From Marthasterias glacialis (taxonomy: Eukaryota > Echinodermata > Asteroidea > Forcipulatida > Asteriidae): a stretch of 64,000 nucleotides of DNA. Shown here one piece after another: positions 25,201-36,783 of this stretch (the stretch's first letter is position 1; every line of letters starts with the position of its first letter). The DNA lies in NCBI GenBank assembly GCA_911728455.2, contig OU452221.1, positions 5,546,290-5,610,289 on the forward strand, in the 5' to 3' direction. Under the pieces are notes generated by a model. That model did not search any database. It was not told the DNA's origin and saw nothing but the letters and a program-made list of their open reading frames with translations. A program made the translations under genes and the position numbers.

Positions 25201-28200
25201 GACGGTGTCTTACCACTAGACCACCAAGCAAACCCTATGACAAAAGACCAGTTTGAATACTGTAATTAGCAGCCAGGTACAGCAACAATTTACATTGTGA
25301 CCGTGTAATTTATACGAAAAACGTAGGAAGGTTTTATTGAGTAGATGGCTGGCCTACATACATGCACACATGGTGTAGGTTTTTATAGACTTTTCAGGCT
25401 TTTTAATAACAATTTTGCTATTAATCTTACTGAGGGCAAACAAATCAGACATCAATTTAAAGTAGGAAGAATATCATGCCTGATGTTATAATTGCATTGG
25501 GAACTAAGACTTAAATTGAATAATGAAATTAAAGCCATTCAAACTAATGTAAAATTTACTTGATTCTTCATACCTTGAAATCATTTGAGAGCGCATGCCC
25601 AACAACAACTCGCCCCTTCAGCAGATCTGACACCTCCTTCTGGACTGACTCAAAACTTTCCCCTGTGGGAAACAATGATAATGGAACATATACACACAGC
25701 ACTCGTTAAAAAATCAGAGACCCTACGGCTTTTTCCAAACTTGGGCTTGAGCTCCGTCATCAATTTTGAAGCAGTGTACATTTTGCACATTGTTTCCAAA
25801 AACAAATGGAGCCTGGAGGCGGAGCCTAAGCCGAGGTTTGGAATAAGCCCTAATTTGCATATTGATCACATAATGATTCTGGCCATGGGACCAACTATTG
25901 GTCCTGACTCACGGCTGAGGTCTTGCGATTCACATTGAATGTATCTCACCTTTTCTCGGAAGGAAATGATAATTCCCGGTGCTGCTTTGAGAACATTTGT
26001 TGTCTTGGCATTGTTTAGTCAGGGTTTCTTTGTGACGATATTCTCAAAAACAAATTATTCCGGCCATTACGAGCAATTAATCCCACCAGGTTGTACAGAA
26101 AAATATCGGAAACCCGGCGGCAAGTGGTTATGCTTGAATGGCTTTACCATGAAGTGCTGAATCCATCAAACTTGGGTAAAACAAGGGGACGGATTCTGGG
26201 TAGGAGAGCCCATGTCTGGAAGCTAGGTGAATGGAGGGAGAAAGTGTTGGCAAAACTATCGCTAAACTTGTAATTCTAAATTTTCAAGAATATGCTACTT
26301 CGGCCCTGTTCCAATGGGAGAAAGTGGAGAGCGATGACAAACTACTTGGTAGACAAGCCCATGTACCGTGGGAAGGGAAGACTGAATCTGCTGGAAGGGT
26401 TAAGATCAAAAAGGTGGCAAAAGAAAGAAAGAATTACACACCCTTCGTTTCGAGGTCCCGTGGCCGGATACCACTCACAAACGTCCTGTAGTCAGTCACT
26501 GGTTCCCGTGGGGTGATGTACTTATCGCATACACAGTAACCGTACTGATTGACGATAGACACACGAGCCAATATGCTCTTGCATCCTTTGGGTCCGGTGC
26601 CGACCATCTCACAGTCGATGGCGAGGCACTTGGTCAGGCTGCAATTCAAGTGAGAAATCCCGCAATTCACTTCAAATCAATTCAATTATTTATTCATCAT
26701 GTGACATCCATTATAAAATTACTTTCCAGTGTGCAACAGCCGTCAAAACTACACAAAAAACCTAAAAATGAAACTACCGAAAAATGACACAACAGTGACT
26801 ACACATCAAGTGTTTTTGGAAATTTTTATTTCCCCACTTTTAACTTGTACTGTATATCTTTTTAGAGTCTTGCTGTTTCTTAATTTTAAATTTCTTAATT
26901 CGTTTTTATGTAAATTTGTAAATTTGAATGTTGTCAGCCTCTTGGCTGTTTTATGATTCAAATAAATAAACCAACAATAATAATAAAATTAAGTAAAAAA
27001 AGACGGCACAATAAAAAGTCACAAAATCAAAAAAGAACCTATCGATCCCGTACATCAAAATCACCTAAGGCTTTTGTCCGCCACACTCGCCATTTTGGGA
27101 GTCAATTTGCACGTACAAATTATGACAAGCGTGGCCTAAAATGCACACTACACTGTATAACCCACTGGGACATTGACTCCCAATAATGGCGCAACCAAGA
27201 TTATTGTGATGATGACGTCACGTGAATTGGATCAATAGGTTGTACACATAAAAACGAAGCAAGAAAATCTGAAAAAAACCCACCACAGTTGCTGTAGATG
27301 GTACTGGGTAGGAAAGAATCTTTTTAAAACCCGTTTGTTTTTAAGGCCTAGTTGACGAATCCTACTTGATCTGTTTGTGTCAATCAACGGATGCAGAGGT
27401 TTGTGTGCTGTCGGTCATAATACAATTACATTTTCTCATGAGGACAACACCAATGCAAAGTTTGGCTTTACTCCAGGTCAGGGTATCATTTAATTGACGT
27501 GTTTACAAAGCAAGAAACTACAATTGAAACGATCTTTAATTAGTCCTCCTGTAGTCCTACGGGAGGGCTCATTAAAGATTGATTAATTTGCAGTTTCTTT
27601 CTTTGTAAACTTGTCAATATACTCCGAGATGCCTCAAATTCTCCGATATGCGAGGCATTCAACGGTGAGGTAACCCATGCCACACTTTCCTGTCACTGTA
27701 TTTGTCTGTGTGATCCATCAGTGCCACAGATTGCCACTGCAAAAATTGACCGAGGTTGAGAACCTTATCTCTTCCAACTGTGGCCCAAATTCCATTGGAA
27801 CTGAGCACAGCTGGTGGCTTCTCCAGTTTACCACTCTCATTGAAGCACCTTGGGCAATGGCTCTACTCTCTACATCAGCATGTGTGTGTCTCAAAATGCC
27901 ACTGTTGTGACATAGTCAGGTATGGGTTGGTTGTCTCGAGAAACACACTGTTAGTGATAAGCGGGTAACAATGCTACTTCACTTACCATTTAAAAAATTA
28001 AGTAAATCTCTAAAAAGTGTTCAAAGAAAATTGTTATTTAAGAGCACATTTTGATGTATTCAAACACATAGGAAATAAAACTTAGTTTGGCCATAGGGTC
28101 TGAACTCACCAAACCTGTGCATCCTTTCTCAGCAATGGATTGTAGCCCGTCCCTGATTGGACGTCATCCTCGTCATCATCTGTTCCTTCGTTCTCATTGG

Positions 28201-31200
28201 CTCTGATCAGTGAGGGGTCGACATCATCAAACCAGATGTCCGGCTTACTGTATGACAATAGGAATAATAATAATACACTTCTTATGTAGCGTATTATCAC
28301 ACCTGACAGGCGTCTCAGAGTGCTCATTATTTTAACAAAAGGTATGCTAAGTTTGAGTTATAAGACCAATTTATATAGCACCTTGTAAAGGTTTACAAGG
28401 TGATGCGGCACAATCTGCAGCCAACCGTGCCAGAAACACAGGGGGCAAACCCCTTCTCTTAGTAATAAGTGTACTGGGTTCTTTTCCGAAGGACAAAGCA
28501 AGTATGGTTAAGTGTCTTGCTTACGGACACAAGTGCCACAACCAGGACCTGAACCCACACTCTGACAACACCAGAATTTGAGTCCGGTGCATTAGACTGC
28601 TCAGCTATGAATAAGAATTTGAAGTTCTTTACATTGCAGGTACTCATAGGCCTTTTGCCTTGACTTGGCGGTGACATCCCCATAGTATACACATATAGAC
28701 TGACAACGAGGGAAATAGTGCACGTCTATGCAACCCGAGGGCCTGTGAGTGACCAGGAGAGGGTCCTATTTCCCCGAGGCCGAAGGCCGAGGGAAATAGG
28801 ACCCTCTCCTGGTCACTCACAGGCCTGAGGGGTGCATAGACGTGCATTATTGCCCGAATAATGCCAGTCCATATGTGTTTTATAACACACCTCAGTCCAA
28901 AATGTCGGTTAGAAGAGTAAATCGCGTTTTTTGGCCGGAGATTCTTCTCGATCCGCAGACGCCGCCATTTTCGTTCTCTTGAGGGCTCTGTTTACCAGTC
29001 AATAGTTTTTGGGTTTTTGAAACTATTTCCCGCTTTGCGAACCATTTCCCCAAAATGAAGCGCGTGCGGTGCGTGTGGTGCAGATTTCATGCACCAGGCT
29101 ATATAAGTTCACCCCACGCGACAGTGTTTCAGCCAATCAGGATAAAGAACCAGGGAGAGGTGTGTTGTGATAGTTATTATAACACCTCTTCCTTTGATTC
29201 TATCTGTTGATTGGCCGAACGTGCGTCACGTGGTGTTGTGTATTTTTACTATCACACTGTACACCGACAAAAAGAACTATCAAATGGTACTATCCAACAA
29301 ACCCGGTGAAACGATCAAATAATACATGTACGTGCATTTGAAATACGATATGAAAAAGAAGGCAGTGTGGCATCCCCTCTTTCTTTTTGTCAAGATTTCC
29401 TGTCAGATTTTATACAGTTGTTTGAAGACTGATATACGCACAGTTGTTTAACGAATATTACAACAAAATGGATGAAATTGAGGTGTTATAAAACAAATAT
29501 TGACTGCTTTATCTCGTGGTGTAGTAAAACTAGTCACTCTCGGTGATCCCCGGAGCCGCCTATCTTCCCTCGGCTCCACCTCGGGAAGATAGGCTGCTCC
29601 GGGGATCACCTCGAGTGACTATAGTTTTACTACGCCACTCGAAGCAGTCAATATTTGTATACTATGCCCTTCAATACAGTAACCCCAATGGGTTACATCG
29701 ACATCATCCTGCCACCACCTTAGAGGTAAAACCATGATGAAACATTGGAAAGTGCACAGCTTTGTACACACTGCGCACAGGATGGGCCAATCAGCAACCT
29801 CCTTATGACGTCTACGTGAGGGCGCCCAACACATTTATTACATGTATCTAAAATCAACTATTTCTGCCATGACAACCTACCTTGGCTTTGGATTGTCTTT
29901 GTTCTCTCCACTCTTATCCTTTTTCTTGTATTTCTTGCGCTCATTCCTTGACTTTTCAACCATCTGGAATTAGAAAAATTGACATGTTGGAGAACCTGGC
30001 TGTACAATCTGTAGCCTTTCTGATTATTTTAAAAGTACATGTACCAAAATGTTTTGGTCAGGAGCTGTCTTAAATCTGTCTTATAACTCTTGGGAACATT
30101 TTCCATCAAGTTGACAAATCACATGGACTATTCAACTGCATGGGTTATGCATGGTGGCTCAATTGAGCACATTAACTCATATAGGTTGAATTTGAAAGAT
30201 CGAGGCGGTAGGGATCCTACATAAAGTCATATCAGTTGATTTGGAATGATTGAGGCAGTTGGGCATTCTACACTACTCATATTGGTTGAATGTGGAGGAC
30301 TGAGGCAGTAGGCATCCTACATCAACTCATATCAGTTGATTTTGGTTGGTTGAGGCAGTAGGGAGCCTACATCAACTCATATCAGTTGATTTTGGAGAAT
30401 TGAGGCAGTAGGGAGCCTACATCAACTCATATCAGTTGATTTTGGTTGATTGAGGCAGTAGGGAGCCTACATCAACTCATATCAGTTGATTTGGGTTGAT
30501 TGAGGCAGTAGGGAGCCTACATCAACTCATATCGGTTGATTTTGGAGAATTGAGGCAGTAGGGAGCCTACATCAACTCATATCGGTTGATTTTGGAGAAT
30601 TGAGGCCATTTCTGCAGGGACATATTTAGTCAGGGGTGTTAATAATAAATAATAATATAGTGTATTATTTATATTGCGCCATGTCTGTCATAAATGACAC
30701 TCCTGGCACCGAACTATCAAATCTGGTGGAGATTGTTACAAATGATTTTATGAGACGAAGCAACCATAAAACAACACCTTGAAAGGGCTATAAGGTGAGG
30801 TGATGCATATTGCTGCCAGACCATGCCAGAAACACCGCGGCAAAACCCTTCTGTTTACGATAAGTGTGCTGGGTTCTTTTACTTGCATTACACACAGGAC
30901 CAACGGCTTTACATCCAGTTCGAGGGACGAAGCAATAATAGTTATTAGTGTCTTGCTTAAGGACACAAGTGTCAAGACCAGGACTCGAACCCACACTCTG
31001 CTGATCAGAAACACCAGAGCTTGAGTCTGGTGCTCTTAACCCCTCGGCCAGAAAACGCCCACGTTACAATTATAATACCTTGTACCTGGTACCTTGTAGT
31101 TCCTCTTGGGAATATAACTAACGTGCACAAGTAAAGGAAAACAAAATCTTTCTAATAACTCACCGGTAACAGAGCCTTCCAGTTGGACGATACCTCTCCT

Positions 31201-32273
31201 TTACTAACTTTGTCAGGAGCCTTGGTACTGGAATTTTCAGCCTCAACTTGGCTGTCCTTACTGGAGTCCTTTTCATTTTTAGTACTGTCCTCTTCTGTAC
31301 TCGCGCCCTTCACTTGGGTCTCCTTCTTCAGTCCAGGAGATATTTGGCCCCCATCTTTTGCACCTTTAACACCCTTAAACTTCTTCACTTTCTTTCTCTT
31401 TTGCTTCTGTCCTCCACTCTTCTGTAGACTCGCACTTGGCGGAAATTCAGAATCACGCTGATTAGATTTTAAAACGGCTTGTGTCAAGTCCTTTGATTTG
31501 AAGTTTCTCTTGATTTGATCCATGTTTGTCTTGGCTCTCGAATCGCGGCAGATTTCACCCTCTGTGTTTCCATTAGACTTCAGTTTCTTCTTCAGTAACC
31601 TGTTTTTCCGTTGTCGTTTCTTTTTCAGTTGCAGAGCTTTCTTCTTACTCTCGTTCCTCTCTTCAACTTCGGTTTTGCTACTTTTTGGTAAAGCCTTTTC
31701 GCTGGCAGCAGTCTCGCTCATTTCTGTTGTGCCAGCGTCTTTCTTCTTCTTCAGTAACCTGTTTTTCCGTTGTCGTTTCTTTTTCAGTTGCAGAGCTTTC
31801 TTCTTACTATTGTTCCTCTCTTCAACTTCGGTTTTGCTACTTTTTGGTGAAGCCTTTTCGCTGGCAGCAGTCTCGCTCACTTCTGTTGTGCCAGCGTCTT
31901 TCTTCTTCTTCAGTAATCTGTTTTTCCGTTGTTGTCTCCTTTTCAGTTGCAGAGCTTTCTTCTTGCTCTCAATCTCATTACTCTCCCCAACTTCAGTTTT
32001 GCTACTTTTTGATGAAACCTCTGCAGTGGCCTCGTTCTTGCTCTTTTCTGTTGTGCCAGCGTTTTTCTGCTCTTGTTTTTTCACCTTGTGGGCAAACCAC
32101 CAGACATTTTTACCAACCTGTTTGGAGTTTGGCTTCTGGTTTTTGCTGGACTTATTTAATGACTTGCCTTTGGATGAATTTGTTTTTGGTTTAGACAAAG
32201 AAGAGTCTATTTTTGGTTTCTTCTTTAAAGGGTGGTGAACAGCACTACTCGGTGGTAATCTATTCTTCTTCAT
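22231..32273 (-). CDS. REXO4: REXO4: DEDDh 3'-5' RNA exonuclease, 8 exons, 634 aa
   Basis: Ortholog of RNA exonuclease 4 (XPMC2 family), a nucleolar exonuclease linked to rRNA processing. Exons: 31164-32273, 29881-29963, 28110-28247, 26442-26638, 25574-25662, 23759-23833, 23209-23283 and 22231-22368; the frame is kept across all junctions. The start is ATG 32273; a TTG four codons upstream is in frame but unlikely. Residues 1-370 are a lysine/serine-rich disordered tail with three copies of a module of about 55 residues (KKKALQLK ... RKNRLLKKK), ending in NWKALLP. The conserved DIWFDDVDP block follows in exon 3. Exonuclease domain: ExoI IDCEMVG with D452 and E454; Exo[12 protein letters not shown] with D537; ExoIII EHNSVEDAQAA with H587 and D592. 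All five catalytic positions are present, so it should be active. Length exceeds vertebrate REXO4 (about 420 aa), mainly because of the tail. Introns hold SINEs, a hAT-like insert and a 50-bp minisatellite. Confidence 0.93.
22471..22646. mobile_element. MITE with TAA duplication in REXO4 intron 7
   Basis: Inverted termini AGCCCGGTTCATACTTCACG and CGTGAAGTATGAACTAGGCT; interior GACGTCA repeats in both orientations. Flanked by TAA on both sides, as in PIF/Harbinger-type elements. Confidence 0.8.
23019..23171 (+). repeat. 30-bp tandem repeat in REXO4 intron 7
   Basis: About five copies of AACTAGACTACCACTTTTAA plus CTGCTTGTAA, with few changes. Confidence 0.88.
24512..25124. mobile_element. hAT-like non-autonomous transposon inserted in a SINE
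   Basis: Termini CAGAGCTGTATGATTCGAGT and, at the other end, TACAACTCTG are imperfect inverted repeats of the hAT CAGAG type. The element is flanked by a perfect 8-bp duplication CTGTATAC (24504-24511, 25125-25132). Both ends carry many GACTCGAGTC-like subterminal repeats. No transposase frame in its 613 bp. A related SINE at about 21538-21550 shows the uninterrupted site GCACTGTACACTCAG. Confidence 0.85.
25133..25235 (-). repeat. tRNA-like head and start of a SINE split by the hAT element
   Basis: On the minus strand: TGGTGGTCTAGTGGTAAGAC (box A region) and GTGGGTTCGAATCCCACC (T arm). The remaining SINE body lies left of the hAT insert at about 24478-24511. Not a functional tRNA, since it continues directly into SINE sequence. 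Confidence 0.65.
27088..27191. mobile_element. Short MITE in REXO4 intron 3
   Basis: Inverted termini CGCCATTTTGGGAGTCAAT and ATTGACTCCCAATAATGGCG over 104 bp. Confidence 0.7.
27494..27617. repeat. Long hairpin in REXO4 intron 3
   Basis: TTGACGTGTTTACAAAG and CTTTGTAAACTTGTCAA frame a near-continuous hairpin through CTTTAATTAGTCCTCC and GGGAGGGCTCATTAAAG around a short loop. Confidence 0.75.
28362..28612 (-). repeat. tRNA-derived SINE, family 1
   Basis: Same family as 457-622, with CACCTTGTAAAGG tail end and AAGTGTCTTGCTTACGGACAC core; tRNA-like head at the right end. In REXO4 intron 2. Confidence 0.75.
28681..29666. mobile_element. Element with a long hairpin at each end, REXO4 intron 2
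   Basis: The outermost ends, CATAGTATACACATATAGAC and GTATACTATG (preceded by GTCAATATTT), are inverted repeats. Each end is itself a palindrome: 28718-28846 with GTGCACGTCTATGCA arms, and 29494-29657 with AATATTGACTGCTT arms. TTTTATAACAC and GTGTTATAAAAC face inward next to the hairpins. The 986 bp hold no recognisable gene. Family unknown. Confidence 0.7.
30174..30605 (+). repeat. 50-bp minisatellite in REXO4 intron 1
   Basis: About eight to nine copies of a 50-bp unit containing TTGAGGCAGTAGGGAGCCTA and ATCAACTCATATCAGTTGAT. The latter is a perfect 7-bp hairpin in each unit. The left copies are the most diverged. Confidence 0.92.
30740..31068 (-). repeat. tRNA-derived SINE, family 1, longest copy
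   Basis: Contains TTAGTGTCTTGCTTAAGGAC, GGACTCGAACCCACACTCTG and a tRNA-like end GCTCTTAACCCCTCGGCCAG. In REXO4 intron 1. Confidence 0.78.
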
Positions 32274-32699
32274 TGTGAACTTCAAGAGGTCACAGCTGCT
32301 GAAATATAATTAAACCAACATCATATAAAATCAAATGTATATTTTTTCCAACTTTAGAATTCTTCCAACTGTAGTTTGGACCCGTCCCAACTTGAGATGC
32401 TGCCAGCTGTAAAGGCCGGTGCGGTTTCTGGCGTCATTCATGAGCCTCGAAGTGTGATGTCAGATGTTCAGGCACTTAAATTAATGTTTACTACATGTAC
32501 CTAGCACTGTACATGTATTGAATGATGAATTATTGTAATACAAAATACAATTCCTATGATTTGCAATCATTGGCATTAAGTACACATACATTAATCTTCA
32601 AGCAATGAATCTTTGATTATGACTGGTTGATCATTTTATTGATGTTCAACAGAAGGGGAAGCTGCCCCCCTTTCCTTTGCCCCCCCTCCCTCTTGCATG

Positions 32700-32970
32700 C
32701 TTGGCAGTGTCAACGAACACCACCACAATGGCTACACAGCTAGAGGATCGAAGAAGTGTGCGTTTCAACCAGCGCTGTGCAGCCAACACTCCACAGCTGG
32801 TATTCTGCGTTGACTGCGCAAAACAATGCAAGTCAGAGCATCAGCGAACACGCAATCCTCGCAGCGTTAACACATAAGAAAACAGTCGTTGAGTATCACG
32901 TGACTATTAGTATTAGTAGTAAAATGGAGATTGTAACGGATGCCGTTACAATCATCGATTCGTGAGTACA
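32700..32970 (+). mobile_element. Half copy of the 57.4-58.2 kb foldback element
   Basis: Shares CTGCGTTGACTGCGCAAAAC, GCATCAGCGAACACG, AAACAGTCGT and GATTGTAACGG in order with the right arm of the element at 57373-58200. It carries a 49-codon open frame starting at 32729 with no recognisable homology. Confidence 0.6.
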
Positions 32971-33758
32971 ATAGACCGATTGCACGACAATGTTTACATG
33001 CCGTCAAGTGACCCCCTATCGGGTGTGACGTCATACAGCTAATGAAAAAATACGTGCAAAAGCATAGGCCGTGACACAGAGTGAGTTCGAAAACAGTCAA
33101 TTATACTTTCGTCAAGCGATGAATGAGTTAATCAGCCCCTTTATTTAAAGTAGTATGTTGTGGCATTAATTTAAATCACATCTCTGTTTCATACTTTAAC
33201 AGGATTCTACTAAAAAGAGTATTTTTTAGCCATGCACTACCGGCATCGGATGACTATTGTAGTCACCCGTGTGTTATTTTGTTTGTAATGTTGGCCTAAA
33301 TCACTGTAAAAAAAAAGGGTAAAGAACGTTGGAAAAGTGAGCATTAATACCTAGCCTTGCAGAATTTCAAATAGGCAAAGGATTAACATAGTTTTGGAAA
33401 GCAATTTCTTTTGAGGATTTCAGCTTCAAAACTTTGAAATTTTTGTGTTGAAAAGTGTGTGGTGATCACGGCCGTCTGGCCTAAAGTTCCGTCGCACGCT
33501 GTACACATCGTGCACATTTATACGGTACTTTTACAATATTCAAGACTTGCTGGAACTGTCCTTACTGGCTTTATTCAGCCACTTGAAGGTCTCCGGTACA
33601 AACTCTGGAATATCTTTCACAGATTTCGAGCAAAAAAGCCTCGATCAAATAAACTAAATGCATTAAATATCGTGTACCCTACCACCCTTTCCTATGGAGG
33701 ATTACGTGTGTGTTTACACAACAGGGGCCATGTGACGTAGGTCGCGCAATCGGTCTAT
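32971..33758. mobile_element. MITE-like element with ATAGACCGATTGC termini
   Basis: ATAGACCGATTGCACGAC on the left and GTCGCGCAATCGGTCTAT on the right are inverted repeats enclosing 788 bp. The terminal GATCGGTCTATT recurs at about 50673. Confidence 0.65.
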
Positions 33759-33795
33759 TAAATGACTTTTATTTATCTCTGATATGGGTCATTCC

Positions 33796-34889
33796 TAGTT
33801 GCGATAATCGTAACCCTCCATCCTCCCGACGGTCGAAGACCGGAGGGTTACGACCCAAGACTGATATTATCGACGTTATGGGCAGTTTTGACCAGTTTTT
33901 GCCAGACTCGTGATCAGATGCGTCCATTTTTTTCCACTTTCCAAAATCATGACAGACATTCTAAACACATCGAGTTGATCTTTATTGTATGACAACGTCA
34001 TCTGGAACCCTTAAAACAACATCATGAAAATATTTAGCAGAAAAAACGACAAAAACTTACCAAAAGACTGACCGTATATATCCATAATCCATAGCGGGGC
34101 CAACTAGTGATTTTGAACGCCGCATTTGCTTGACTACAACCAATCAGCGTGACCCAACCAAACACGCATCCGGACGAGCCATGGCTGTCGTGTGCGTATC
34201 GGCCATTCCAGCTTGCAAACTCACCGCCTGTGTGTGTAAGCATCGATCCCCCTGGACATTGTACATGTACATATGTACACATACAATGTATTGTGTACAC
34301 TATGCTACACGCACGCACAGTCAGTCAGTGTGTGGCCGTGTGGGGTGTGGAAGCACCACACGGCAGTACTACGAGCTGTGTAGTTTGTGCACGCACGATG
34401 TTTATACGCACCTGCATGCTGCGCACACGGTCCGGGGATCGATGCTTACACACACAGGCGGTGAGTTTGCAAGCTTGAATGGCCGATACGCATACGACAG
34501 CCATGGCTCCTCCAGATGCGTGTTTGATTGGGTCACGCTGATTGGTTGTTGCCAAGCAAGTGCGACATTCAAAATCACTAGTTGGCCCCGCTATGGATTA
34601 TGGATATATTCGGTCAGTCTTTTGGTAAGTTTTTGTCGTTTTTTCTGCCAAATATTTTCATGATGTTGTTTTAAGGGTTCTTGATGACGTTGTCATACAA
34701 TAAAGATCAACTCCATGTGTTTAGAATGTCTGTCATGATTTTGGAAAGTGGAAAAAAATGGACGCATCTGATCACGACTCTGGCAAAAACTGGTCAAAAC
34801 TGCCCATAACGTCGATAATATCAGTCTTGTGTCGTAACCCTCCGGTCTCCGACCGTCGGGAGGATGGAGGGTTACGATTATCGCAACTA
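33796..34889. mobile_element. Foldback transposon with 456-bp inverted repeats, Mutator-like
   Basis: Left arm 33796-34251 and right arm 34434-34889 are near-identical inverted copies starting TAGTTGCGATAATCGTAACC. A perfect 9-bp duplication GGTCATTCC flanks the element (33787-33795, 34890-34898). The spacer of 182 bp has no gene. Each arm carries its own short inverted pair AACCCTCC/GGAGGGTT near the tip. Long terminal repeats with a 9-bp duplication are typical of Mutator-like elements; this assignment is inference. Confidence 0.85.
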
Positions 34890-34898
34890 GGTCATTCC

Positions 34899-35467
34899 AT
34901 AAAGGTGGAACACTAGGGACACTGTAGTGTTACATCGTTACCACCTATGAAGATTTTTCACCACTTCACTTGTCTACTTCACTTGGTCAATCTTGCTTTA
35001 CATGGTTGGGCCTATAAATAACACCAAACAGGAATCATAAAAAGGTTTTACTTGATTACTGTGGTGTAAAATAAACGTGATACAGTGCCTGCACTGGGGA
35101 CACCACAGGTGTGACATTTGGTGTCCCCGTTACATTGTGACATAAAATTATATGATATATCCTTAATTTTCTCAGCCATGTGTATGGATAATAAATATCC
35201 ATGAAGGAAGTTATTTTTTATGGATTTGGCATGAAGTTTCTCTGGCTGCTAGAAACCATTTTTGAAAAGGCACATACATTTCACTAAAAAACATAAAAAT
35301 GAAAGAAAGTCACCTCCACGTTAAATTGGTCAGTTCTGGATGTTTTCAGTAACCTTCCGGTGCAAATAGAACACTTCCTTACTCCTTAGCTCCTCCTTCC
35401 TTGCTCTATGGTTTGACGATCAACACAAGTTTCAACATTACACAACATACACACGTGTTGCATTAAA
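34899..35467. other. Intergenic, no feature seen
   Basis: AT-rich sequence between two transposons. No gene recognised. Confidence 0.6.
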
Positions 35468-35471
35468 TTAC

Positions 35472-36783
35472 TGTTGGGCGCAATCTTTGAAAATCGCGCA
35501 AATTTTAAAATTTGCGCACGAACATGCGCAAATTTTAAAATTTGCGCAGCGAGCCATTTTGAGAAACGAAAATTTAAGTCTGCCCTCATACAATTCCATA
35601 ATTGCGCAACAAGTGGGTTTGACACGAACTGTACGTTCTAAATTTGAATTTGTCACTTTTGTACGATTTCACTCCTTTTCCTCCCCCTGATAAACTATGG
35701 AAGTACAGGAACGTTAAAGCAGTTCTGGTTAAAGGGACAATAAAAAAGTCCTACATGTATTATGAGTTGGTATCATAATAATGGTTGGAGCATTACTATG
35801 ATTACGACTTTAATTACGACTTAATAACTCATAAATATGAGTTAGCATCTCAAAATTTACATTATTATTAAATATGAGTTAGTCAAAGTAGTAAGTGACT
35901 TATTATAAGTTGTAAAATGAATTTTATCTCATAATATGTGAGTATAGTCATACCTATGACTTAAAGTAATTCATAATGAGATACTAACTGATAATCATGA
36001 CTTAAACTATCTCATAACTATGACATATTAAGTCATATTATGACTTATGCGACACTAACTCATAATTATGACTTAATTTATTTTATTTCCCCCATCATGT
36101 TCCTTTAATGCTTCCGTAATAAACAGACCATTGAGTCTGAGCATAGAACAAGATGGTTTGAGAAACCAGTGCTTGTTCCCAAAATTCCTTGGATTTATAG
36201 ACAGGGAACATTTTTACCCGCCATCAGGGCGCGCATGGCTTCGTTCCCTAGCTAGCCATCAGTATAATTTCAGTCTTCTCCTGGGATTGTTATTAAACTT
36301 GCTACAAAAGTTCACCCAGTTTTGCTTGAACCATGGAAAAAAAAATAAAAACAAAGAATTGGCTTAAAAGTACTGTGGTGTAACTAGGAAGGGGGACATT
36401 TACAATCTAATAAAGACAGTGCTGTATAACTTTACAGTCACTGGTGTTTGGAAGAAAGACATGTGATTTTGTTCATCTAGTTTTCCACTTAAATAATCTG
36501 GACGAAAGGTAGCATCACACCACTCAACGAAATTAATTTCATCAACAATAACCCCGCCATCGCCATCAACCCCCACGGCCGCCATGTTGATTTGGTGTGT
36601 CCTGTCAAATATTGAAGTATTGACCGTGTAGTTCGTAACATCATCCCGCCAAGGAATTGTTCCACACAATGCATTTGGTGGCGAGCAATTGATATTTACG
36701 TGCGCACGCGCAAATTTTAAAATTTGCGCACGTTCGTGCGCAAATTTTAAAATTTGCGCGACTTTCAAAGATTGCGCCCAACA
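35472..36783. mobile_element. Transposon with palindromic GCGCAAATTTTAAAATTTGCGC ends
   Basis: Inverted termini TGTTGGGCGCAATCTTTGAA and TTCAAAGATTGCGCCCAACA (one difference inside), about 80 bp each, flanked by TTAC on both sides (35468-35471, 36784-36787). Each end contains two copies of the perfectly self-complementary 22-mer whose half is GCGCAAATTTT. Contains a nested TTAA-flanked element (35733-36104). No transposase seen. Confidence 0.78.
35733..36104. mobile_element. TTAA-flanked modular element nested in the 35.5-36.8 kb transposon
   Basis: AGGGACA and TGTTCCT termini next to TTAA (35729-35732, 36105-36108). The interior is a run of TCATAATTATGACTTA-like modules in both orientations. 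Confidence 0.65.

Larger units (their letters stand above)
32274..33786. other. REXO4 upstream region and transposon-derived DNA
   Basis: The REXO4 promoter should lie within 32274-32650. Beyond that come a half copy of a foldback element (about 32700-32970) and a MITE-like element (32971-33758). No other gene seen. Confidence 0.6.

Noticed and set aside
30174..30605. CRISPR-like array of regular repeats
   Set aside because: The 50-bp units are directly adjacent with no unique spacers and lie in a eukaryotic intron.
31522..32238. Plus-strand frame of 238 codons rich in F, S and L
   Set aside because: It is the complement of the lysine-rich first exon of REXO4.
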